This document shows, piece after piece, positions 25,179-35,199 of a DNA stretch of 64,000 nt (its first letter is position 1; every line of letters starts with the position of its first letter). Source of the DNA: Clostridiaceae bacterium Marseille-Q4145 (GTDB lineage: Bacteria; Bacillota; Clostridia; Lachnospirales; Lachnospiraceae). The notes under the pieces were generated by a model that was given only the letters and a program-made list of their open reading frames with translations, did no database searches and had not been told where the DNA came from. Where the stretch lies: the NCBI GenBank assembly GCA_018223365.1, contig JAGTTP010000002.1, positions 761,501 to 825,500 on the forward strand, written 5' to 3'. The translations under genes and the position numbers were made by a program.

Positions 25179-26738
25179 TTATTTTTCCGCTTTTCTTTTT
25201 TGTATTTTTTCTCTAACTTTTATAATAAAAATATGTTTCTCTTCACTATTAAGTAAAATAGTAAAAGTTAACAAATATGTTGGAACAGCAATAATTGACA
25301 TGTTAATAATAAACATTCCCCAACTATTTACTAATAAATAGGATTTTATTACACCAAATATGAACAATACAATTAAAAGAGCACCATAATTCTTAAAAAT
25401 CGTTCTTAATAAAGTAAAATACTTTACTCCTATTGAATGTTCTGCATATAACGGCACTATAAATAAGTTTACTAAAGCCAAAATTATTGTACTTGTCCCT
25501 GCTATAGCATAAATTCCTAAATTTGTCCACCTTGTAATTACTAATGTTAAAACTGTACTAATACATCCACTTAAAAAAATCATAATTGAATACATTTTTA
25601 CTTTATCTATCGCAATGAATAGTGAATGAATACTATACATATATGCATTTGCAATAACATTAGCTAAGGTGAGCAACATTAATACATAAATCTGAAACAA
25701 GTCCTTATCCAAATATATATTATCAGGAAGCCATAAACGAAAAAAATCCATACCGAATACAATAATTCCAGCAAACGGAACTGTGAAGAAAATTCCTAAA
25801 ATTTTACAAGTAAATCTGATCTCCTTAACCAACCCTTTTTTATCATCATGTGCGACCAACTCTGTAAATGAAGCTGAGAATATATTCGACATGTACCCTA
25901 GCATAGTTCCTATTGCATTTGGGATTTGCTGTGAAATTGAAAGTCTTCCCATTGAAGTTTGGCTTACCATCAAATTCGCAATTAATAAATCTAATCCATT
26001 CAACAATAAGTTACTAATATTTGAAAGTAAAATCCATAATCCTGATTTAGCTATCTTTAAAATTTTTCTTATTGAAAACAGAGATTTCTTGACCGTAAAA
26101 TCTGGTAATAATCGTTTTTTCAAATTCAAATACGAACCCAAAATAAACAATGTTGACGCAAGCGCTGAAAAACTCACAAAATATATATGTGGAAAAAATG
26201 CCGAAAATAAAATGATAGTAATTATCATTCTCAATAAATTCGATCCTATTTGGATGTATGCATGTAAATCCATCCTATTAACAACAAATGTGCTTGATAT
26301 ATATACAGTAGAAATAAATGATACAATCAAGTTGACAAAGGATATAAAAAATGTAATTTTTACATCCATAACCAAGTCTGGGTCTACATTAATTAAACTT
26401 TCGATATTTCCAACAATAAATAACGATACAATTAGTACAATCAATGATAAAAAGACATTAAACCAAAAAACTGATGAAAAATATTTCTTTGCTTCATCTA
26501 AATTTCCACGATTATACTCAATCGAGATAAATCGACTTGCCATTGAATTAATTGCTACAGTAATTAAACTTGCATATTGTGTGAAGTTATTAGCAAGCGT
26601 TATAAATCCATATGCTGCCTCACCCAATTTACCAATAACATATGGTGAAAGTCCAAAATTTATAAAAAGCTGTACTGCAAATACAATTATACTCGCAAAC
26701 AAATTAATCATTAATTGTTTATTCTTATCTCTACTCAT
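25179..26738 (-). CDS. wzx: Polysaccharide flippase (Wzx-like)
   Basis: A 519-residue integral membrane protein with about 14 predicted TM helices, starting LMINLFASIIVFAVQLFINF and containing SPYVIGKLGEAAYGFITLAN, typical of the PST/MOP flippases. It should move the undecaprenyl-linked repeat unit across the membrane. It overlaps the sulfotransferase-like gene by 4 bp and is followed by the GT4 gene after 2 bp, so it is co-translated with both. AT-rich codon use. Confidence 0.9.
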   Translation of the reverse strand: MSRDKNKQLMINLFASIIVFAVQLFINFGLSPYVIGKLGEAAYGFITLANNFTQYASLITVAINSMASRFISIEYNRGNLDEAKKYFSSVFWFNVFLSLIVLIVSLFIVGNIESLINVDPDLVMDVKITFFISFVNLIVSFISTVYISSTFVVNRMDLHAYIQIGSNLLRMIITIILFSAFFPHIYFVSFSALASTLFILGSYLNLKKRLLPDFTVKKSLFSIRKILKIAKSGLWILLSNISNLLLNGLDLLIANLMVSQTSMGRLSISQQIPNAIGTMLGYMSNIFSASFTELVAHDDKKGLVKEIRFTCKILGIFFTVPFAGIIVFGMDFFRLWLPDNIYLDKDLFQIYVLMLLTLANVIANAYMYSIHSLFIAIDKVKMYSIMIFLSGCISTVLTLVITRWTNLGIYAIAGTSTIILALVNLFIVPLYAEHSIGVKYFTLLRTIFKNYGALLIVLFIFGVIKSYLLVNSWGMFIINMSIIAVPTYLLTFTILLNSEEKHIFIIKVREKIQKRKAEK

Positions 26739-27793
26739 AAAATAATATCCTTATTGGTCATTTTGCCAATTTCTCCTCTTGGAAAACTATATATATATTT
26801 TGCCAAATTCTGCTCAATATACTCTGCCTCTTTTTCAAATTGATTATTCTGTACAAATAGCTGAGTATTTTTCTTTGATTTTTCAGGCACAAGCTTTGTC
26901 TTTTTATAAATATGATCTTTTTCTTCAATTTTCAAGAATAAAAATATCTCAGAAATTGTTTTTTCATATGAATATACTATATCTTCAAAATGAATCCGAA
27001 GAATATTTTTATTATAAACTATGTTTTCGCATTCTCTCATTTTTTTATATTGTTTACAAAATGATTCGACATCATAGGCAAAAGGAACTGGAACACCTAT
27101 TTTTTTCCAATAATATTTATTTAGCAAAAAAACATCTCTCGGGTCTCTATCTACTACTATAATTTTCACGTTATCGTCAAAATAATTACCAACTCTATAG
27201 AGATTATGAGGCAATATAAGTTGATCTAAAATCAAATTATTTTCCATTCCCCCCATCAACTCAAAAATATTATTTAAAAACCTTTTTGCACAATCATAAA
27301 ACTCTTCCTTAGAAGGATAAGATAACCACATATCTCTGTATTTTAAAACAGGATTTGGTTTTATCTTTCCTAAAGTCACTCGAGAGATAAATTTTCCTAT
27401 GTATTTTTTCATCACCATTTGTCGATTTGGCAACTCCTGATAATACCAAAAATTATCCGGCAAAACTTCATCAACTATTGATCTCAAAAATTCATCACAA
27501 TATGTAATAAACTTTTCTCCAATCTTATGTTTATAATCTGTCATCCAACAATTTTTTTCAAAATGTAATTGTCGCATACAATTATAAAATGAATGTAATG
27601 CCTCATCACTTCTAAAAGAATTATTTCCTCTTAGCAATTTGTCTTCAAGGTCAAACAAACCATTCGGACAATTCAAAAATACATATTCATAACTTCCATT
27701 TTCACAAGAATATTCCTTTACTTCGCTCAATAGATCTGTCACAGCTGATGAGCCAGATCCCATATAACCTGTTGGAACAATAATTTGTTTCAT
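26735..27793 (-). CDS. Sulfotransferase-like protein
   Basis: A 352-residue protein beginning IIVPTGYMGSGSSAVTDLLS, which resembles the PAPS 5'-phosphosulfate-binding loop, with KIIVVDRDPRDVFLLNKYY as the 3'-phosphate-binding motif around residue 210. The pair is typical of PAPS-dependent sulfotransferases. It would put sulfate on the polysaccharide repeat unit, a modification unusual for Firmicutes capsules. No PAPS synthesis genes are in the window. A kinase or other P-loop transferase is the alternative. It lies between polymerase and flippase genes. Confidence 0.72.
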   Translation of the reverse strand: MKQIIVPTGYMGSGSSAVTDLLSEVKEYSCENGSYEYVFLNCPNGLFDLEDKLLRGNNSFRSDEALHSFYNCMRQLHFEKNCWMTDYKHKIGEKFITYCDEFLRSIVDEVLPDNFWYYQELPNRQMVMKKYIGKFISRVTLGKIKPNPVLKYRDMWLSYPSKEEFYDCAKRFLNNIFELMGGMENNLILDQLILPHNLYRVGNYFDDNVKIIVVDRDPRDVFLLNKYYWKKIGVPVPFAYDVESFCKQYKKMRECENIVYNKNILRIHFEDIVYSYEKTISEIFLFLKIEEKDHIYKKTKLVPEKSKKNTQLFVQNNQFEKEAEYIEQNLAKYIYSFPRGEIGKMTNKDIIL

Positions 27794-27872
27794 TAAATTT
27801 TTATTATGGTTATATTCTCATTAATAACCATATTTCCTCCAATACTGTAAATAATTATATTTCAATTTTATA

Positions 27873-29003
27873 TCAATTCGCCTTAATTTTCTTTTTAAAT
27901 CGCCCATGCAAAAATGCAAACATAAGAAACGGTAAAAATCGATAGTTCAAAAATAAATTGTCTATAAAAGCAATAGTAAAAACGCACACTAAACACATCA
28001 AACAATATGGCTGCGATTCAAACTGTTTTTTTAATGCTATACTGACTACATTTATCATCAGAAGCGCTACTAATCCATATCTCATGAGTAAAAATAAGTA
28101 TCCATTATCTATTACTAATCCATCTTGATAAAACGTTAGATTAGTATTAAAATTGAAAAGTTTTATTCCAACATTACTCATTTTTAAAAAAGCTGCCCAA
28201 AATCTATTTGAAAATACTAAATCTATTTTTTGCACTATTCTATTTGTATTAACTAAAAGCATTAATAAAATTGATAATACACTATATAGCGGCGCCATAT
28301 AACAAGCTATTTTCTTTAACCATAAAATTTTTTCTTCTTGATTAAAACGTGCTTTTAATATTAAAACTCCAAACGTCAAAAACAATCCTACGATTAGGCT
28401 CATTCTTGATGCCGATAAAAAATAAACGCATATATGAAGCATCAAAAACAATATTATAATTGATCTCGAAATTTTTTCTCTATATTTCCAGACTGTCAAA
28501 ATTTCAATCATTAATAAATTATTTGGTAATACATTACTATGATAAAATCCATAAGAATGTCTTGTTAACTCCCTTGAAAACGCTTTTGAGGTCATAATCT
28601 CTGGAATAATTCCTATCATATTTCCCATTAGCACTAATATAGTTCCAGCCACAAGTATTGTTAAACTAATTGTACAAATATTTCTTTCTGAAGAATCTCT
28701 TGATCCCACAATTAGCATAATCAGCATCGGCAAATATATATCTTTGGCGCACATGAAATAAGTCATTGAAATTGCCCAGATAGCTAATTCTATCATCATT
28801 TGTTTTGGCTTTGCTTTGTGCATTAACAATTGAAAAAAAGACAATAAATATGATATGTACCGTAAAATTTTAGCTACTATCTGTATTCCATTCGTTTCTA
28901 TACTAGTATCTCCTAAAAAAAGAGAGCAAAAAAAGCAGATATATGCAACTATAAATAATATTTCCTTTTTATAAAGTTTAACTGATCTTATTTTAATTTT
29001 CAT
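27873..29003 (-). CDS. wzy: Polysaccharide polymerase (Wzy-like)
   Basis: A 376-residue, very hydrophobic protein with 10-12 TM helices and a larger loop around residues 230-300 (RIVQKIDLVFSNRFWAAFLK, then DNGYLFLLMRYG), the usual form of O-antigen-type polymerases. Sequence conservation in the family is low, so topology, the DNGYLFLLMRYG motif and position next to Wzx carry the call. It would polymerise the flipped repeat units outside the membrane. Confidence 0.82.
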   Translation of the reverse strand: MKIKIRSVKLYKKEILFIVAYICFFCSLFLGDTSIETNGIQIVAKILRYISYLLSFFQLLMHKAKPKQMMIELAIWAISMTYFMCAKDIYLPMLIMLIVGSRDSSERNICTISLTILVAGTILVLMGNMIGIIPEIMTSKAFSRELTRHSYGFYHSNVLPNNLLMIEILTVWKYREKISRSIIILFLMLHICVYFLSASRMSLIVGLFLTFGVLILKARFNQEEKILWLKKIACYMAPLYSVLSILLMLLVNTNRIVQKIDLVFSNRFWAAFLKMSNVGIKLFNFNTNLTFYQDGLVIDNGYLFLLMRYGLVALLMINVVSIALKKQFESQPYCLMCLVCVFTIAFIDNLFLNYRFLPFLMFAFLHGRFKKKIKAN

Positions 29004-29012
29004 TGCAGTCCT

Positions 29013-29915
29013 CTATGTATATATTTTTCTGTATATTATACTTGCATACTTTTCGTATAGATATATATATAAATTTTTATTACATATTAACTGTATTATG
29101 GCCACAAATTTGTGATTTTTAAACTCATTTTTAATTTTTTCATAATAATCCAGATGATGGACTTCTTTTACAAATTTTTCAGACTTAATAAATTTATCAA
29201 TGCAATCAATATTTATTAAGTCAATATTTTTTCTCCGTTTCGAAAGAAATCTTCTTATTACCAACTGTTTGTTCTGATTTGAAAGAGAAATTCCATTTTC
29301 TCTTATTCTATAATTCAATCCATATATCGGTACATTTCCCAATTTATATCCACATCTTATTGCTCTCAACAAAAAATCATAATCTTCACAACACGGTATA
29401 AATCTATATCCATTAAGTTTATTAAAAACCTCTTTTTTCCCCATCCATGTCGGATGCGCCAAGCAACCACCATATTTTATTTGTTTTTCAATCCCCCTAG
29501 ACGTAATAGGAAATTTTAATTCCCCAATTTCACTATTGTGGCCGTCTATTAATTTTATCCACATTCCGATCAAATCTAAATCATATTTTTTCAAATATGA
29601 ATATTCTATCTCTAATCTATTCTTCTCCGCTATATCATCAGCATCCATCCTAGCAATAATGTTACCATTTATGCTTTCCAATGCTCTATTCAAAGAATAA
29701 ACAAGCCCTCTATTTTTTTCATTATAAAGAATTTTTATTCTAGAATCAGATTGTTTTTCCAAAAATTCTCTAATTCGTATATTATCTGGGTTATCGTCTA
29801 TGATTACAAATTCTATCTCCTTATACGTTTGCTCTAATATAGAATTTATACTTAATTCTAAATCTCTATTAGTTTCATTGTACACACTCATTATTACTGA
29901 TATTAATTCACTCAT
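29013..29915 (-). CDS. GT2-family glycosyltransferase
   Basis: A 300-residue GT-A enzyme: SVIMSVYNETNRDLELSINS, then EFVIIDDNPDN, ARMDADDIA (the DXD metal site) and CCEDYDFLLRAIRCGYKLGN (the ED catalytic motif). It probably acts in repeat-unit assembly. It lies 10 bp from the polymerase gene and 16 bp from the next GT2 gene. Donor unknown. Confidence 0.93.
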   Translation of the reverse strand: MSELISVIMSVYNETNRDLELSINSILEQTYKEIEFVIIDDNPDNIRIREFLEKQSDSRIKILYNEKNRGLVYSLNRALESINGNIIARMDADDIAEKNRLEIEYSYLKKYDLDLIGMWIKLIDGHNSEIGELKFPITSRGIEKQIKYGGCLAHPTWMGKKEVFNKLNGYRFIPCCEDYDFLLRAIRCGYKLGNVPIYGLNYRIRENGISLSNQNKQLVIRRFLSKRRKNIDLINIDCIDKFIKSEKFVKEVHHLDYYEKIKNEFKNHKFVAIIQLICNKNLYIYLYEKYASIIYRKIYT

Positions 29916-29930
29916 TATATTCCTTTTTCC

Positions 29931-30938
29931 TCAAACTGATAACAATATATGTAAAGAAAAATACATTTTATATTTAAAGGCCATTAATAGTATCCAATAC
30001 TTAATGCTTATCATTTTTTTATATTTATTCAAATCATCTAATATATTTTTGACATCATCTTTTTTTGACAGTTGCTGGAAATACATCCTTCTCTCTTTAT
30101 AAGTCATAGTACCCTTATTTTTACTTTGTGTAATACTTCTTGCGAGGGTTTTCAACATTTTCACAGTAAACCACTGATGATATTTACTATCGTTACAAAT
30201 ATAATCATAAGTAGATGCATTTCGAATTATACGCAAAAAATTTTCATAATAGTCTTCTTTAAATTTAGAAGACATACCTGTTGACACTCTGTAATAATAC
30301 AACACTTCATTAACATAAATAATATCGTCAGCATTTGCATACACTTCTGCCGATTGTAATGTATCTTCGCCAAATGAATTATCATAAAATTTTGAATAAT
30401 CTTTACCCATATCTATACATGATTTTTTTATTACTTTTCCAGCCATACTTGTAACTACAGGAACATCAGCAGTAAAATAGGAATCTAACACTTGTTCTCT
30501 TGTAATTTTTGCATATTTTTTAGTTGTAAAACAATTATTATAATAGGCTATTTTTTCAATGCCATCATACATCCCCATATTGTAAATCAGAATATCTGGA
30601 TGCAACTCCTCAATCTTTTTTTTCAAAGTCTGTAATGCATTTTCTGTAAGAATATCATCCGAATCACAATTTACAATATATTCACCCTTTGAAATCAAAA
30701 AACCTTTTCTTCGTGTACAAAGAAGTCCTTCATTTTTTTTATGTAATACTCTAATAATATTAGGATATTTTTTGTAATTAAAATCACAGATTTGACCACT
30801 TGCATCAGTTGATCCATCATCAAGCAATAAAACTTCTGCGTCTATATCAAACTTAATAATTTGAGTAACTATAGAATCAATACATTCCTGTAAATAACAT
30901 TCTACATTATAAACTGGTACAACTACACTAAATAACAT
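29931..30938 (-). CDS. GT2-family glycosyltransferase
   Basis: A 335-residue GT-A enzyme with FSVVVPVYNVECYLQECIDS, EVLLLDDGSTDASGQ, NCDSDDILTE (DXD) and a GEDTLQSAEVYANADDI segment. The C-terminal 100 residues are charged and helical and may bind the membrane or acceptor. It is one of several consecutive GTs in the operon; the donor cannot be deduced. Confidence 0.93.
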   Translation of the reverse strand: MLFSVVVPVYNVECYLQECIDSIVTQIIKFDIDAEVLLLDDGSTDASGQICDFNYKKYPNIIRVLHKKNEGLLCTRRKGFLISKGEYIVNCDSDDILTENALQTLKKKIEELHPDILIYNMGMYDGIEKIAYYNNCFTTKKYAKITREQVLDSYFTADVPVVTSMAGKVIKKSCIDMGKDYSKFYDNSFGEDTLQSAEVYANADDIIYVNEVLYYYRVSTGMSSKFKEDYYENFLRIIRNASTYDYICNDSKYHQWFTVKMLKTLARSITQSKNKGTMTYKERRMYFQQLSKKDDVKNILDDLNKYKKMISIKYWILLMAFKYKMYFSLHILLSV

Positions 30939-30945
30939 TTCTCTT

Positions 30946-31710
30946 TCATCCCATAATCCTTTTTTTTAATTTCTGTTTTATGATATAATATTTACGGTAT
31001 ATTTTAGAAAGCATGCCTTTGGTTTTCCATATTTTTACAGTAGTATAAAAGATAGGGAAAAATTCGCCATATATCTTTATAAGTCGTTCTAATTGATACA
31101 CATAATTTACATCTAATGATTTTCCATCAGACATATGCCACATTTTAACTGGAATAACATAATTAATTCTATCCTGTAAAATATATTGTAAACATAATTC
31201 AACCGCATATAGATGCCACCCATCTACTTGTGCAAATTTATTTTTTAAAATAAATTCTCTTTGAATCAAAAAAAAACATTCATCAACAGTCTGAACTTTT
31301 TCTGGTCTTTCAATTTGGATTCCTGCAGGATTTTTATCTTTTCCATGCAATATGTTTGAATATATTATTCTTTTATTTATATTGCCCTCATCAAATGTAG
31401 CACCTGCGACACCAATAACTCCAAACGTTTCTATACGCTCAGCATATTCTTTAACAGAAAACAAAGTCTCCGTTTCCTCTAATCTTATATCTGGATGTGT
31501 AAAAATAATATATTTTCCATTACAACTATCCAAAATAGAGTTATAAGCTTTTCTCGCAGATTGATACGCTCCATCCAAATTATAAATCGGTAGTAACTCA
31601 TATTTAATGTTCTTCTGACTATTCAAACTTTGACAAAAGCCTGTATATTTCTCTAAATCATTCACTATTGTCACAATCGAAAAATCAACATCTTTTTGTT
31701 CTTTTATCAT
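30946..31710 (-). CDS. Glycosyltransferase-like protein (GT2-related)
   Basis: A 254-residue protein with a shortened GT-A fold: DFSIVTIVNDLEKYTGFCQS, then NGKYIIFTHPDIRL in the place where GT2 enzymes have the DXD region, and VDGWHLYAVELCLQ. The HPD motif is that of the Glyco_tranf_2_5 group. It overlaps the next upstream GT2 gene by 4 bp. Donor unknown. Confidence 0.78.
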   Translation of the reverse strand: MIKEQKDVDFSIVTIVNDLEKYTGFCQSLNSQKNIKYELLPIYNLDGAYQSARKAYNSILDSCNGKYIIFTHPDIRLEETETLFSVKEYAERIETFGVIGVAGATFDEGNINKRIIYSNILHGKDKNPAGIQIERPEKVQTVDECFFLIQREFILKNKFAQVDGWHLYAVELCLQYILQDRINYVIPVKMWHMSDGKSLDVNYVYQLERLIKIYGEFFPIFYTTVKIWKTKGMLSKIYRKYYIIKQKLKKRIMG

Positions 31711-32618
31711 AACTTATGCATCTCAACCTTTAACCAATATGTAAAGTTTAATCCCTTATTGCAATAATCAATATTTTTTTTGTCCAACAAACTCTGCTTA
31801 TACTTCCGATTGCTTCTATAATTACATATCCATGTGCAGAGTTCTTTATACTCAGGCACTATTCTATTTCCATAACCTCTAACTAGTTCTTTTGTAAGTT
31901 TTTCAATTTTATATTCATTTATATATAAATCTACTTGCTTTAACGTAGAAAAAAAACCATGCTTTAAACCAATAGTATTATTTCCATGTTGTCTATAACT
32001 CATTCTCGGTTCTGGATCAACAATAATATTTCCGCCTAAACATAGACACACACGTAGTATCCATGTATCATGCATGAGCATATAATCAGGTTTAAACTTA
32101 ATGACTTCATTTAATAAATGTTTATTAAAAACACCTGTGCATCCCGCAAAATCAGACAAAACAAATCTCGACTTCAACGATCTATATCTATTAAGTTTAT
32201 GATCCTCGATAAAGTTTAATTGTGAGTCAACCAATCTCTGACCAGAATAATATAAAATTAACTCATTATTCTTACATGCATCCTCAGCATTTTTAATTTT
32301 TGATATTGCAATTGATAATTTATCTACATCCCAAACATCATCCTGATCACAAAAGGCAAAATATTTTGCATCTGTTTTTGAAGCCATCTTCATCAATTCG
32401 AAGTATCCTTCTTGAACATTTTTATGTTCCCCTTGATACCAGGTTAAATTATGTTTCTTTGAATTTTTATTTAAAATCTCTTGAGTCGAATCTGTTGATC
32501 CATCATCTCTAATTAATATACTTACTTCTATATTCTCCTGTGCATACAAACTATCCAGTTGCTGCTGCAAATATTTACTACCATTATACGTTGCCAGAAG
32601 AACCATTACTTTTTCCAT
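31707..32618 (-). CDS. GT2-family glycosyltransferase, rhamnosyltransferase-like
   Basis: A 303-residue GT-A enzyme: VMVLLATYNGSKYLQQQLDS, ILIRDDGSTDSTQEIL, FAFCDQDDVWDVDKL and FAGCTGVFNKHLL. The ATYNG start and FCDQDDVW motif are typical of RgpB/RfbF-type enzymes that use dTDP-rhamnose, and that donor would come from the rfb genes at 15.5-17.9 kb. The substrate call is an inference from these motifs and context. Confidence 0.88.
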   Translation of the reverse strand: MEKVMVLLATYNGSKYLQQQLDSLYAQENIEVSILIRDDGSTDSTQEILNKNSKKHNLTWYQGEHKNVQEGYFELMKMASKTDAKYFAFCDQDDVWDVDKLSIAISKIKNAEDACKNNELILYYSGQRLVDSQLNFIEDHKLNRYRSLKSRFVLSDFAGCTGVFNKHLLNEVIKFKPDYMLMHDTWILRVCLCLGGNIIVDPEPRMSYRQHGNNTIGLKHGFFSTLKQVDLYINEYKIEKLTKELVRGYGNRIVPEYKELCTWICNYRSNRKYKQSLLDKKNIDYCNKGLNFTYWLKVEMHKL

Positions 32619-32640
32619 TAATTTATAATTCTCCCATTAA

Positions 32641-33141
32641 TCAATTTCGAAACAAATCATTAACTATTTTTTTCAGTTCGTTGCAAAAATTTTCATTATT
32701 GCTATTCACAACAGTTTTCATATCAGAAACAATTTCATCATATTTCTGAATGACATTTTCTAAATTGTTAATATCTTCAACTGAAATAATCATTCCTTTT
32801 CTCTCTACAATGTTTCTTGCAAATTCTTTTTGATGATCATTCACATGTTCTCCAAACCGATATTGTCGCGGTACCACTATTGGAATTTTACCAATCTGTA
32901 ATGGCATTATGAAACTCGCCGGTCCTCCATGAGTAATAATAATACGAGCATCTTCCACGTTTCTTTTCATTTGTTGATAAGATAATAATTTACTCCATTG
33001 ACAATATTGGGGCTCATAGGTACTGAATCCCGTCTGCATAATAACCTCTTCTTTGATAATTCCATCACGTTTTAACTCATCAACTTTTTGTATCAAACGA
33101 TTAAACGGTTGTTCATGAGTTCCCACTGTTACAAATATCAT
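32641..33141 (-). CDS. PssE/Alg13-like glycosyltransferase subunit
   Basis: A 166-residue protein equal to the C-terminal half of a GT28 enzyme: FVTVGTHEQPFNRLI, then ITHGGPASFIMPLQIGKIPI and VVPRQYRFGEHVNDHQ, the UDP-sugar-binding site. In this split family it needs the PssD/Alg14-like membrane partner, encoded 17 bp upstream at 33159-33626. The pair usually adds the second sugar onto the lipid-linked first sugar. Confidence 0.92.
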   Translation of the reverse strand: MIFVTVGTHEQPFNRLIQKVDELKRDGIIKEEVIMQTGFSTYEPQYCQWSKLLSYQQMKRNVEDARIIITHGGPASFIMPLQIGKIPIVVPRQYRFGEHVNDHQKEFARNIVERKGMIISVEDINNLENVIQKYDEIVSDMKTVVNSNNENFCNELKKIVNDLFRN

Positions 33142-33158
33142 ATTTAGCCTCTCTTACT

Positions 33159-33626
33159 TTAAAAAATGCTTCCTAGATTTACAGCTTTAGGATACACTTT
33201 TTTCTGTTCTTCCCATTGCACAATAAATTTGTCCACTATGGGATATACTATTTTCCCAGTTACAGTTGGCTTATCGATACGATCAAACACCTCAACATAA
33301 ATTAGTTTTGCACCCATCAATTTTCCCAAATAGAAAAAAGGAACCGCCACTGCTGCTCCGCTGGAAATAATCAAATCCGGTTTTTCCTTTCTTAAAACAC
33401 TCCATGCTATCTTTGTATTTCTAACCAACGCTTTCAAGCTCCGATTCGTGGGATAATAACAAGGATACATTTTTTCTCCTTCCAGAAGGCTTCTCGCATC
33501 CTCCTTGTCAAACGTGACCCAAAAACGCTCTTTATCCTTCCAAAACGGCTTTAACATATATAAATGTGTTAAATGCCCTCCGGATGACCCTACCAAACAA
33601 ATTTTCATCTTTTTCATATTTTCCAT
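33159..33626 (-). CDS. PssD/Alg14-like glycosyltransferase subunit
   Basis: A 155-residue protein with KICLVGSSGGHLTHLYML, ERFWVTFDKEDARSLL and DLIISSGAAVAVPFFYLG, the N-terminal half of a split GT28 enzyme that anchors PssE/Alg13 at the membrane. The start MENMKKMK is supported by GGAAGGA 7 nt upstream. Together with the following gene it forms one functional transferase. Confidence 0.92.
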   Translation of the reverse strand: MENMKKMKICLVGSSGGHLTHLYMLKPFWKDKERFWVTFDKEDARSLLEGEKMYPCYYPTNRSLKALVRNTKIAWSVLRKEKPDLIISSGAAVAVPFFYLGKLMGAKLIYVEVFDRIDKPTVTGKIVYPIVDKFIVQWEEQKKVYPKAVNLGSIF

Positions 33627-33717
33627 ACATTTGTCCTTCCATTTTCAAAACGCCATACTCTTCCAAAAGGCATCTTGCACATTCGCAAAGATGCCTTTTC
33701 TTATCTCAGTTAACATT

Positions 33718-35187
33718 TCAATTTACTTCTATGGCTACTACCCCAATCACTTTAACTTTCTGTAATCTGCAACACTCCAACTCCCTCTCTACCTCATTAC
33801 GGCTATTCTTTCCAATGCATACAACAAGAATTTCTTTTTCTGCCATTTTCGCTGCTTCCAGAGACTGAGTGCTTTTACTAATAAGTTCCATTGTTTTCAC
33901 ATGATCGCATGAGGTATCTAAATTACTCATAAGTTCAAAAACTTCTGGGATCTCCCTACTTCCACACACAACAGCTTCTTCACTTTCTATAGCATTAATA
34001 GCCTGTGCTACATATTCTAATGTGTTCGGCTGCTTTTTTGTTTTCTGATACGTATGGTTTAGTATCTTATCCAATCCTTTACTGTTATTATCATCTATTC
34101 TTACGCATCCAATAACCGGAAGATGATACACATTTTGTAATTCTGATATCGTTTTTACCCTTTGATCCAAAAAATATCTCATTATATAATATGCTCCCCA
34201 GATCATAAACAAAAGAAGCACACCAATAGCAAACCATTTTGCCTTGCTAACCGGTTCTGCCTCCTCCAGAAGCACAGCCTTTGCCTCTTCTGTATTGTCA
34301 CTGTTCATATATTCTTTGGCCAGATATTTGTTCGTGTAGTAAGTCTTTTCATCCTCTGAAAAGTTGCTCTCTGCATTTTTCATAGTAGAGAGATAATTGC
34401 TCAGACGATCCACATTATCTCTCTGTGCATTCAGATAAGTAGTATCCGTTACCTGGCTGATGGCACTGCTTACTTCACTCACGCCATAAGCGCCATAGGT
34501 CTCTTCGTATTCTGCCTGAAGAGCCTCCACTCTTTCCCGAAGCACCTGCAGCATCTTTTCACAGGATTTCTGGTCGGTGGATACTACCCTGTAGGTCACG
34601 AAAGAATGCTTTTCCACATTTTCTCCGTTACTGTTCACATTAATAGTAACATCCTTATCATTACCGTCTTCACTGCTGATCAATTCCTTAATGTAGGGAG
34701 TTTCACATTTAAGTCCAGAAGCATCTTTTAATTCTTCCAGAATATCATCCTCATTCAGAATGCTCTGATACAGTTCGCTAAGCAGCACGGTATTATTTCC
34801 GGCAGAGATATAATATTCCAATACACCGGCATAAACCTCATTAGGATCCAACTGCATGATAATGGATTTCTGATTATATTCCAGCTGCTTATTATAGAGC
34901 TGACGATACTGATAGGCAATATCCATATTGGCCTTGGTATCTTTACTGATATTGTAGTCTTTCTCATCGAAAGCCTCATCTTCGTCATTTTTCAGAAGCT
35001 CTGCTTCCTGTGCTGCCTGTTCTGCCTGCTGCTGGTGATTCTTCACCATATAGAGTCCTGCGCCTAAGATGGCTCCAATCACAATGGCCACGATCAGGCT
35101 TCTCCATTTTTTCAGAAGATAGAACAGCAGATCCACAAGATCAATCTCCATATCGTCTTCGTAGTTATTGTACTTGTTATCGTTCAT
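33718..35187 (-). CDS. Wzz-like chain-length protein with degenerate tyrosine-kinase-like tail
   Basis: A 489-residue membrane protein. IDLVDLLFYLLKKWRSLIVA with TM1 at about 33-53 and TM2 at about 310-328 are the Wzz/YveK layout, and a large coiled extracellular segment lies between. The 160-residue cytoplasmic tail (HLPVIGCVRIDD, then KEILVVCIGKNSRNEVERE and KVIGVVAIEVN) resembles the core of bacterial BY-kinases but lacks a Walker A loop. So kinase and Wzz appear fused and the kinase part inactive. No separate BY-kinase or phosphatase is in the operon. It probably controls polymer length. Confidence 0.82.
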   Translation of the reverse strand: MNDNKYNNYEDDMEIDLVDLLFYLLKKWRSLIVAIVIGAILGAGLYMVKNHQQQAEQAAQEAELLKNDEDEAFDEKDYNISKDTKANMDIAYQYRQLYNKQLEYNQKSIIMQLDPNEVYAGVLEYYISAGNNTVLLSELYQSILNEDDILEELKDASGLKCETPYIKELISSEDGNDKDVTINVNSNGENVEKHSFVTYRVVSTDQKSCEKMLQVLRERVEALQAEYEETYGAYGVSEVSSAISQVTDTTYLNAQRDNVDRLSNYLSTMKNAESNFSEDEKTYYTNKYLAKEYMNSDNTEEAKAVLLEEAEPVSKAKWFAIGVLLLFMIWGAYYIMRYFLDQRVKTISELQNVYHLPVIGCVRIDDNNSKGLDKILNHTYQKTKKQPNTLEYVAQAINAIESEEAVVCGSREIPEVFELMSNLDTSCDHVKTMELISKSTQSLEAAKMAEKEILVVCIGKNSRNEVERELECCRLQKVKVIGVVAIEVN

Positions 35188-35199
35188 GCAATTCTCCTC

